Assembly: GCF_905147365.1 (NCBI RefSeq)
Contig: NC_056428.1
Location: 12,306,001-12,370,000 of the forward strand
From: Aricia agestis
Lineage: Eukaryota; Arthropoda; Insecta; Lepidoptera; Lycaenidae
Length of the DNA stretch: 64,000 nucleotides
Reading direction: 5' to 3'
The position numbers and the translations under genes are program-made. Position 1 is the stretch's first letter, and each line of letters begins with the position of its first letter. This document shows, piece by piece, positions 54,772-64,000 of this stretch. The notes under the pieces are model-generated. The model was not told the DNA's origin and made no database searches. It saw only the letters and a program-made list of their open reading frames with translations.

Positions 54772-57700
54772 GGGCGGTGGTTACTCGCGTCCGTAGGAAT
54801 TACCTTTTACTACCCTACACGTGTCCCCCGGGTGGTGCTAAACGAGTAACAACGCCGAGTCTCAGGCGGCGGATATGATAACCTGACTCCTAGGCAGTAG
54901 TGGCCTTGAGGACTAAATACCCTCAAAAAGTCTAGCGCGGAAAGCAACGGGAAACTACCGCGACTATAATCCCAAGAAAACCACCATGATTAAGAACGCC
55001 ACCAGAGATAATATGATGTCATGCGACCCGACTAACGCTCGGCGCCAGCTTGGTTCCGGGCCGACTGGTGTGAAATTGGCTACCGGCTGCAGTTGGAAAC
55101 ATAACATCTTACTCTAGCAAACTAACACCCAAGGGAAGGGCAATAACAATAGGAACCTGGAATGTCCGTAGACTTTTAAGGCCAGGAAAAATCGAAGTTG
55201 TTGAAGCGGAGATGGAGCGCTATAATCTGGCTATACTAGGATTGAGTGAGACCCATGTCAAAGATAACGGATACCACATCACACCTGAAGGAAATATGGT
55301 AATCTACTCTGACAGGCAAGACAATAGTTTTAGTGGTGTGGGCTTCATAGTTGCTAGCTGGCTACGAGACAAGGTATTGTCGTATAATACCATCAACAAT
55401 AGAATTATATCCTTAAAAATTTCAGCCCATCCACACCCAATTAACTTTGTACAGGTCTATGCACCGACCACTGCAGCCACCGAAGAAGAGATGGAGGAAT
55501 TTTACCACGAGCTAGAATTAACCTGCAAAGCGTTACCAAAGAAGGAATGTACTATCATCCTGGGAGACTTTAATGCTAAGATAGGGCACACTGATAATGA
55601 TCAACACCTAAGGAATGTTATTGGGGAATACGGCTTAGGAGCCCGCAACAGTCGAGGTGAGATGTTGTTAGAGTTTTGCATTGAAAAAGGACTATTCGTA
55701 ACTAACACGGCATATAAACAACATCCAAGACGCTTATGGACATGGCGATCGCCAACAGGTCATAAAAATCAGATTGACTTCATATTAATCAGCAGCAGAT
55801 GGAAGTCGTGCATAACTCTCTCAAAGACTTTTCCGGGTGCAGATTGTGGCAGCGACCATCAGCTGTTAATAGCTCAATACAGAGTCCGCCTCAAAGTAGT
55901 TTCAAAGCCTCCACCATCCAAAATATTCTTCTAACACAAGAAGCGAAAGCTTTTGAGGACACACTACAAACTCGACTGGACAGTGAAACGTATTGCCCAT
56001 TTGACTCAGCCAATACATCATGGAATCAGCTTAAGGCCGCATTAGAAGAGACAACTAGAACAATCACAAATGGACGGAAAGTAAAACACCCTAGATCTGA
56101 GTGGATGACCACTTGGGAGGCAATCGCACAAAGAAAGGCTCTAAAGACTGGAGGAATTCGTTCAAAGGAAGAACAACAGCGATACTCTGAACTTGACTCA
56201 CTAGTACAGCGTCTCTGTAGACATGACAAGAATGCATATATCAATTCTATATGTAGAGATATACAAACACACTCTGATACCCTACATCCAAGAGACATGT
56301 TCCAAAAGGTAAAAATTCTCACACGGGAACGAAAATCAAAATCTTGGAACATAGAAGATGAAAAGGGTAACCTGATTTTAGACAAGAACCAAGTGATGAC
56401 AAGATGGAGGAACTACTGCCAAGACCTGTACAAATATGACGCTGATGAACCTGACACTAGATTAGATTTTATAGATAAAGAACCCGACATCGTTCTCCAT
56501 GAAGTAGAAGCAGCTATAAATAAGCTAAAAACAAAAGCTTGCGGTGGAGATGGTATACAGGCACAAGTGCTTAAGAGCTTGGGTAAGTGTGGAATCAGAG
56601 TAATGCATTCAATATGTCTTAAAGTATGGAGAACAGGACAGTGGCCAGACGATTGGACAGAATCTCTCGTGATACCACTACATAAGAAAGGGTCGACTAA
56701 AAAGTGTGGAAATTATCGGACCATCTCACTAATTTCACACGCCAGTAAGATTCTTCTCCATGTTATAAACAACAGATTGGCACACTATATAACTAGACAG
56801 ATATCCAAAGAGCAGGCGGGATTCGTAAAGGGCAGGGGTACCCGAGAACAAATCCTAAACATCCGTCAGCTGATAGAAAAGAGCAGAGAATTCAATGTCC
56901 CAATAGTACTCTGTTTTGTGAATTACGCTAAGGCCTTTGACTGCATCGTCTGGTCCAAAATGCTGGAGGTGATGAGAGAGTTGGGCGTCCCCGATCATCT
57001 CATATTTTTGGTACAAAACCTCTATCTGGAAGGTCGATCAAGGGTGCGATTAGACAATGATCTGTCAGAGCCGTTTGCTACAGAGCGTGGTGTCAGACAG
57101 GGTTGCATCCTCTCTCCACAGCTGTTCAACCTCGTAGGCGAATATATAATGCGTCGAGTGTTGGAAGATTGGGAGGATGGTATTAAAATTAACGGATACC
57201 TTCTCAACAACCTAAGGTTCGCTGACGACACCACGCTTATAAGTACTTGCGAAGTGAAACTTGCTGAACTTCTAGCGCGGCTCGAAAAGATTAGTCGAGA
57301 CTTTGGCCTCCAAATCAATCGCAATAAAACCAAACTGATGTACGTCGATAAGCTGAACCAAATACAAAAGACATCCTTACTACAAGATCTCCAACCCGTA
57401 GAGGAGTTTGTCTACCTGGGATCGTTGATTAGCAACAATGGTAACTGCGAGAGGGAGGTTGTCCGACGGGCTCAATCTGCGGTTGGGCGTTCAGAAAAGA
57501 TATGGAAGAATAAGAACATCTATCGTAGCACAAAAATAACACTAATGCGTTCCCTAATCTTTTCAATATTTTTATACGCCTCCGAGACATGGACACTAAA
57601 AGCACGTACGCGAGCTAATATTGACGCTTTTGAAATGTGGTGCTGGCGTAAAATGCTCGGCATCCCTTGGACCGCACACCGGACCAACACGTCTATACTT

Positions 57701-58010
57701 CAGCAACTCAAAATTACCACCCGCCTGTCCACGCTTTGTCTACAACGATCACTTGCCTTTTTTGGCCACATAGCCCGCCGGGAGCCTAATAATCTTGAGA
57801 GTCTCATACTAGCTGGGCAATTAGAGGGGAAAAGAGGCAGAGGCAGAGTGGCTACACGATGGACAGACGCGATTGTCAAGGCTGCTGACTGCACGTTCCA
57901 GGAGGCATTTCATCAGGCCAAAAATAGAGACAAGTGGAGAGCCCTATCCCAAAAAGCAAATTTTGGTGGTCACGTCCCTCAGCCATGAGGATACGACTAG
58001 GAAGAAGAAG
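54772..58010 (+). mobile_element. RTE-like LINE, copy 1 (left arm)
   Basis: A GC-richer 5' leader (from about 54,772, containing GGAAAGCAACGGGAAACTAC and CCAAGAAAACCACCATG) is followed by one long coding region with an endonuclease and a reverse transcriptase, then ends shortly after the stop with GGAAGAAGAAGATACAATAA. One long coding region within about 3.2 kb is the RTE layout. The exact 5' end and the target duplication could not be fixed. Everything from 55,258 rightward is repeated inverted in the second arm. Confidence 0.82.
55074..57988 (+). pseudogene. LINE endonuclease-reverse transcriptase, copy 1, frameshifted
   Basis: The frame is open from 55,074 with no in-frame ATG before 55,212, although the conserved start ITIGTWNVR lies at 55,143-55,169. 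Endonuclease motifs: GTWNVR, L-S-E-T-H, GDFNA (55,563) and SDHQ (about 55,850). An A run of four at 55,920-55,923, five in copy 2, shifts the frame, so one frame stops at 55,934 and the rest continues in another frame to 57,988. Reverse transcriptase: HKKGSTKKCGNYRTISL, QAGFVKGRGTREQI, CFVNYAKAF, RGVRQGCILSPQLFN and FADDT. Motif A has Asn (AAT at 56,921-56,923) where the catalytic Asp is expected; motif C is intact. The C-terminal region has FGHIARR and a GKRGRGR stretch. The enzyme would be inactive twice over. Confidence 0.85.
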
Positions 58011-59589
58011 ATACAATAAACAATACAAAAAACGATCGAAACGATCTACATCAATCACGACAACCATGATTGACTATGACTATCACAGCACAGAACGCAA
58101 CGTCGCGTCGTGTTTGCTTACGCGCGCGCGTTAACCAACTACTTACGAAAAAATTTATTATTATTGTGAACTTGTATTATAATCAAATACCGTCCTCTTT
58201 TTGTACAAAACTAATGAACAGAAATAATAGGTACTATTATAGATAATAACCATAATTTAAATTTACAAACAAAGTATATATAATGTTGTGTAATTTTTGT
58301 GTAGTTGTGTAATTTTTTGAGATTTTGGACTGTTTTATCTTATTTTTGATAGGTACGTTAATAATTTTTTAAACGTTTTTATTTTTCTTTTCGACGCCTA
58401 AAGGGCCTTTTTTTGAAACTTTGTACTGATAGGTATGTCTGATATGTGATTCTTCAGGTTAATATTTTTCTAAGCATTTTTGTTTTATTTTTTTAACGCC
58501 TAAACGGCTAATAACGAATTTCAATTTGTTAAATTTTATCAACTTGTCACGTGGGCAGAGCCACGATTGAAAACTAGTATTGCTTACATACACAAGTTAA
58601 CTATAGTCAATGTCACAGTAAATTAGCCTCTCAACTGGTCGTTCTTAAAATTGTTAATTCCTTAAATTACTTTTATGTTCCTATTTCGGTGTATTTGATT
58701 TGTCCGACACTTTGATTATTATGACTATGGGTTTATTATTGTACCTACTTGATTTTAAACAATAAAACTTAAAAATACCTACTACCGAAACAATTGTTTT
58801 ATTTTGTGTTCATACTTAAGTTCAGAAGAAACACGCTCACATAAATAAAATGATCATATCTATCATAATTATTCTTAATATTTTTTAGTTAGCCTAGCGG
58901 ACTTACCTAATTATAATTTAAAATTTAATTAATCTATGTAATATAGGGATAACTTGTTTTTAATGTCTGTTATGTACTCCAAGTTATAGAAATAAGTATT
59001 TCATTTTAATCGACTTCATAAAGAGGGATGATTCTCTATTTATACATACATATCGTCACTCCTGTCCCTCATTGGGGTAGACAGAGACCACATCACGCAA
59101 TGAATTTATTGGGATCTATTATATAGGTACCTATGTATGTATCGATATAACATATAAGGTTAGGAGGAAGCAACAAACTCAACAGTTTATGGCGTACATA
59201 AAAAAATTATATACGGTACCGATATAATCTCAAATATAGTAAGGAGTCATTTAATTAGTAGAATGCATGGAATTAATATAGTACAATATACGGTATCAAT
59301 ATAACCATACATTTAAATGGATGTAGGAAAAACGATTAAATGCATGGAACGAATACAAAAATATACAATGTGTCACATGATTTCCATCGAGAACGGAAGC
59401 AAAAAACCAGCGAGAATTATTTGAAATTGAATATCTAATTTTCGTACGTAAACAAAATTTCTCGTCGACAATAGAATTCACATGATAGCAATGTAACTAT
59501 ATTCGCACGAATAACAATTAAAAAGTCATTGGGAATGGTAGACGCCATAGGGTTCGACTTTGAAAAGACGCAACAAGTCTTCGGCGATT

Positions 59590-59591
<2 letters not shown>
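58011..59591. other. Left arm between LINE and centre
   Basis: AT-rich and non-coding. It contains a GCGCGCGCGTTAACC stretch at 58,121-58,135, TATCGTCACTCCTGTCCCTC at 59,049 (a common repeat word), and poorly defined repeat remnants. It is mirrored at 59,660-61,239. Confidence 0.6.

Positions 59592-59659
<68 letters not shown>
59592..59659. repeat. (AT)n tract at the palindrome centre
   Basis: Pure AT dinucleotides flanked by GGCGATTTAA on one side and TTAAATCGCC on the other. Confidence 0.95.
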
Positions 59660-59662
<3 letters not shown>

Positions 59663-61239
59663 TCGCCGAAGACTTGTTGCGTCTTTTCAAAGTCGAACCC
59701 TATGGCGTCTACCATTTCCAATGACTTTTTAATTGTTATTCGTGCGAATATAGTTACATTGCTGTCATGTGAATTCTATTGTCGACGAGAAATTTTGTTT
59801 ACGTACGAAAATTAGATATTCAATTTGAAATAATTCTCGCTGGTTTTTTGCGTCCGTTCGCGATGGAAATCATGTGACACATTGTATATTTTTGTATTAC
59901 TTCCATGCATTTAATCGTTTTTCCTACATCCATTTAAATGTATGGATATATTGATACCGTATATTGTACTATATTAATTCCATGCATTCTACTAATTAAA
60001 TGACTCCTTACTATATTTGAGATTATATCGGTACCGTATATTATTTTTTTATGTACGCCATAAACTGTTGAGTTTGTTGCTTCCTCCTAACCTTATATGT
60101 TATATCGATACATACATAGGTACCTATATAATAGATCCCAATAAATTCATTGCGTGATGTGGTCTCTGTCTACCCCAATGAGGGACAGGAGTGACGATAT
60201 GTATGTATAAATAGAGAAACATCCCTCTTTATGAAGTCGATTAAAATGAAATACTTATTTCTATAACTTGGAGTACATAACAGACATTAAAAACAAGTTA
60301 TCCCTATATTACATAGATTAATTAAATTTTAAATTATAATTAGGTAAGTCCGCTAGGCTAACTAAAAAATATTAAGAATAATTATGATAGATATGATCAT
60401 TTTATTTATGTGAGCGTGTTTCTTCTGAACTTAAGTATGAACACAAAATAAAACAATTGTTTCGGTAGTAGGTATTTTTAAGTTTTATTGTTTAAAATCA
60501 AGTAGGTACAATAATAAACCCATAGTCATAATAATCAAAGTGTCGGACAAATCAAATACACCGAAATAGGAACATAAAAGTAATTTAAGAAATTAACAAT
60601 TTTAAGAACGACCAGTTGAGAGGCTAATTTACTGTGACATTGACTATAGTTTACTTGTGTATGTAAGCAATACTAGTTTTCAATCGTGGCTCTGCCCACG
60701 TGACAAGTTGATAAAATTTAACAAATTGAAATTCGTTATTAGCCGTTTAGGCGTTAAAAAAATAAAACAAAAATGCTTAGAAAAATATTAACCTGAAGAA
60801 TCACATATCAGACATACCTATCAGTACAAAGTCTCAAAAAAAGGCCCTTTAGGCGTCGAAAAGAAAAATAAAAACGTTTAAAAAATTATTAACGTACCTA
60901 TCAAAAATAAGATAAAACAGTCCAAAATCTCAAAAAATTACACAACTACACAAAAATTACACAACAATATATATACTTTGTTTGTAAATTTAAATTATGG
61001 TTATTATCTATAATAGTACCTATTATTTCTGTTTATTTGTTTTGTACAAAAAGAGGACGGTATTTGATTATAATACAAGTTCACAATAATAATAAATTTT
61101 TTCGTAAGTAGTTGGTTAACGCGCGCGCGTAAGCAAACACGACGCGACGTTGCGTTCTGTGCTGTGATAGTCATAGTCAATCATGGTTGTCGTGATTGAT
61201 GTAGATCGTTTCGATCGTTTTTTGTATTGTTTATTGTAT
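59660..61239. other. Right arm between centre and LINE
   Basis: Inverted copy of 58,011-59,591 with scattered changes; for example GGGAATGGTAG on the left against GGAAATGGTAG on the right (minus strand) near the centre. Non-coding. Confidence 0.6.
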
Positions 61240-64000
61240 CTTCTTCTTCCTAGTCGTATCCTCATGGCTGAGGGACGTGACCACCAAAATTTGCTTTTTG
61301 GGATAGGGCTCTCCACTTGTCTCTATTTTTGGCCTGATGAAATGCCTCCTGGAACGTGCAGTCAGCAGCCTTGACAATCGCGTCTGTCCATCGTGTAGCC
61401 ACTCTGCCTCTGCCTCTTTTCCCCTCTAATTGCCCAGCTAGTATGAGACTCTCAAGATTATTAGGCTCCCGGCGGGCTATGTGGCCAAAAAAGGCAAGTG
61501 ATCGTTGTAGACAAAGCGTGGACAGGCGGGTGGTAATTTTGAGTTGCTGAAGTATAGACGTGTTGGTCCGGTGTGCGGTCCAAGGGATGCCGAGCATTTT
61601 ACGCCAGCACCACATTTCAAAAGCGTCAATCTTAGCTCGAGTACGTGCTTTTAGTGTCCATGTCTCGGAGGCATATAAAAATATTGAAAAGATTAGGGAA
61701 CGCATTAGTGTTATTTTTGTGCTACGATAGATGTTCTTATTCTTCCATATCTTTTCTGAGCGCCCAACCGCAGATTTAGCCATCTGAGCCCGTCGGACAA
61801 CCTCCCTCTCGCAGTTACCATTGTTGCTAATCAACGATCCCAGGTAGACAAACTCCTCTACGGGTTGGAGATCTTGTAGTAAGGATGTCTTTTGTATTTG
61901 GTTCAGCTTATCGACGTACATCAGTTTGGTTTTATTGCGATTGATTTGGAGGCCAAAGTCTCGACTAATCTTTTCGAGCCGCGCTAGAAGTTCAGCAAGT
62001 TTCACTTCGCAAGTACTTATAAGCGTGGTGTCGTCAGCGAACCTTAGGTTGTTGAGAAGGTATCCGTTAATTTTAATACCATCCTCCCAATCTTCCAACA
62101 CTCGACGCATTATATATTCGCCTACAAGGTTGAACAGCTGTGGAGAGAGGATGCAACCCTGTCTGACACCACGCTCTGTAGCAAACGGCTCTGACAGATC
62201 ATTGTCTAATCGCACCCTTGATCGACCTTCCAGATAGAGGTTTTGTACGAAAAATATGAGATGATCGGGGACGCCCAACTCTCTCATCACCTCCAGCATT
62301 TTGGACCAGACGATGCAGTCAAAGGCCTTAGCGTAATTCACAAAACAGAGTACTATTGGGACATTGAATTCTCTGCTCTTTTCTATCAGCTGACGGATGT
62401 TTAGGATTTGTTCTCGGGTACCCCTGCCCTTTACGAATCCCGCCTGCTCTTTGGATATCTGTCTAGTTATATAGTGTGCCAATCTGTTGTTTATAACATG
62501 GGGAAGAATCTTACTGGCGTGTGAAATTAGTGAGATGGTCCGATAATTTCCACACTTTTTAGTCGACCCTTTCTTATGTAGTGGTATCACGAGAGATTCT
62601 GTCCAATCGTCTGGCCACTCCTGTTCTCCATACTTTAAGACATATTGAATGCATTACTCTGATTCCACATTTACCCAAGCTCTTAAGCACTTGTGCCTGT
62701 ATACCATCTCCACCGCAAGCTTTTGTTTTTAGCTTATTTATAGCTGCTTCTACTTCATGGAGAACGATGTCGGGTTCTTTATCTGTAAAATCTAATCTAG
62801 TGTCAGGTTCATCAGCGTCATATTTGTACAGGTCTTGGCAGTAGTTCCTCCATCTTGTCATCACTTGGTTCTTGTCTAAAATCAGGTTACCCTTTTCATC
62901 TTCTATGTTCCAAGATTTTGATTTTCGTTCCCGTGTGAGAATTTTTACCTTTTGGAACATGTCTCTTGGATGTAGGGTATCAGAGTGTGTTTGTATATCT
63001 CTACATATAGAATTGATATATGCATTCTTGTCATGTCTACAGAGACGCTGTACTAGTGAGTCAAGTTCAGAGTATCGCTGTTGTTCTTCCTTTGAACGAA
63101 TTCCTCCAGTCTTTAGAGCCTTTCTTTGTCCGATTGCCTCCCAAGTGGTCATCCACTCAGATCTAGGGTGTTTTACTTTCCGTCCATTTGTGATTGTTCT
63201 AGTTGTCTCTTCTAATGCGGCCTTAAGCTGATTCCATGATGTATTGGCTGAGTCAAATGGGCAATACGTTTCACTGTCCAGTCGAGTTTGTAGTGTGTCC
63301 TCAAAAGCTTTCGCTTCTTGTGTTAGAAGAATATTTTTGGATGGTGGAGGCTTTGAAACTACTTTGAGGCGGACTCTGTATTGAGCTATTAACAGCTGAT
63401 GGTCGCTGCCACAATCTGCACCCGGAAAAGTCTTTGAGAGAGTTATGCACGACTTCCATCTGCTGCTGATTAATATGAAGTCAATCTGATTTTTATGACC
63501 TGTTGGCGATCGCCATGTCCATAAGCGTCTTGGATGTTGTTTATATGCCGTGTTAGTTACGAATAGTCCTTTTTCAATGCAAAACTCTAACAACATCTCA
63601 CCTCGACTGTTGCGGGCTCCTAAGCCGTATTCCCCAATAACATTCCTTAGGTGTTGATCATTATCAGTGTGCCCTATCTTAGCATTAAAGTCTCCCAGGA
63701 TGATAGTACATTCCTTCTTTGGTAACGCTTTGCAGGTTAATTCTAGCTCGTGGTAAAATTCCTCCATCTCTTCTTCGGTGGCTGCAGTGGTCGGCGCATA
63801 GACCTGTACAAAGTTAATTGGGTGTGGATGGGCTGAAATTTTTAAGGATATAATTCTATTGTTGATGGTATTATACCCCAATACCTTGTCTCGTAGCCAG
63901 CTAGCAACTATGAAGCCCACACCACTAAAACTATTGTCTTGCCTGTCAGAGTAGATTACCATATTTCCTTCAGGTGTGATGTGGTATCCGTTATCTTCGA
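61240..64000 (-). mobile_element. RTE-like LINE, copy 2 (right arm, cut by window end)
   Basis: Minus-strand twin of the element at 54,772-58,010. Its 5' leader and the first part of the endonuclease lie beyond the window. Confidence 0.85.
61262..63998 (-). pseudogene. LINE endonuclease-reverse transcriptase, copy 2, frameshifted
   Basis: The reading enters from the window edge and stays open to 62,574, then breaks through loss of 2 bases (CACTCCTG against CACTGTCCTG) at about 62,618; the rest is open from 62,590 to the stop at 61,262. Unlike copy 1 the five-base A run (T5 at 63,334-63,338) keeps the front half in frame. There is a 9 bp insertion at about 61,776-61,784, adding three residues after RRAQ. 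Motif A again has Asn (about 62,336-62,338), and FADDT is intact. Other coding changes from copy 1 include Thr for Ile in the F-x-D-K-E-P-D block. Confidence 0.85.

Larger units (their letters stand above)
55258..64000. repeat. Giant inverted repeat, arms at least 4.3 kb
   Basis: Position p on the left matches 119,258 minus p on the right at the outside. The sum steps to 119,257 (1 bp), 119,259 (2 bp) and 119,250 (9 bp) through three indels moving inward. The centre is the (AT)n tract at 59,592-59,659. Spot comparison shows scattered substitutions at about 1%. The right arm is cut by the window edge, so the palindrome is longer than seen. Confidence 0.95.

Noticed and set aside
55258..64000. 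Treating the palindrome as certainly an assembly artefact
   Set aside because: Substitutions are spread along the arms and one indel is a clean 9 bp, which single-molecule duplication would not give; treating it as certainly real is equally unsupported, so it is reported as open.

Overview
This is AT-rich animal DNA, most probably from a moth or butterfly (Lepidoptera). The basis is spliced genes with short introns, an insect-like core promoter, a palmitoyl-protein thioesterase gene of animal type, and a dense set of repeat families familiar from lepidopteran genomes: Helitrons ending in CTAG/CTAA, an RTE-like LINE, Tc1/mariner remnants, hAT- and Harbinger-like MITEs, and a tRNA-derived SINE. 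The species cannot be named from the sequence.

Layout. From 1 to about 20.0 kb there is no protein gene, only nested and decayed mobile elements. A gene of unknown function runs from about 20.07 to 42.7 kb on the plus strand: a TATA/Inr promoter, one coding exon (20,347-20,453), a 21.7 kb intron full of transposons, and a terminal coding exon (42,123-42,417), encoding 133 residues with an N-terminal hydrophobic segment. A second compact gene (46,233-46,572, two exons, 81 residues, function unknown) lies among repeats. A third gene, starting at 49,749, is palmitoyl-protein thioesterase 1 (PPT1). Only its first three coding exons, about half the protein including the catalytic serine, are present; no further exon was found before the window ends.

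From 55.26 kb to the right edge, the window is one giant inverted repeat: two arms of at least 4.3 kb, about 1% different by spot checks, facing each other across a 68 bp (AT)n tract centred near 59,625. Each arm carries a copy of the same RTE-like LINE. Each copy has its own frameshift, and both share an Asn where the reverse transcriptase motif A should have its catalytic Asp. It is either a recent palindromic duplication downstream of PPT1 exon 3 or an assembly or haplotype artefact; the distributed differences, including a clean 9 bp indel, argue against a simple copy error.

The other recurring theme is perfect hairpins with very short loops (3-5 nt), seen at 4.2, 26.6 (two back to back), 32.9, 36.4 and 37.2 kb, and a 36 bp-arm hairpin inside a Helitron at 28.95 kb. 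They look like products of template switching during replication. No operon-like or clearly new multi-gene system is visible; the three genes have no evident functional link. The best candidates for something undescribed are the two small spliced genes and the palindromes.
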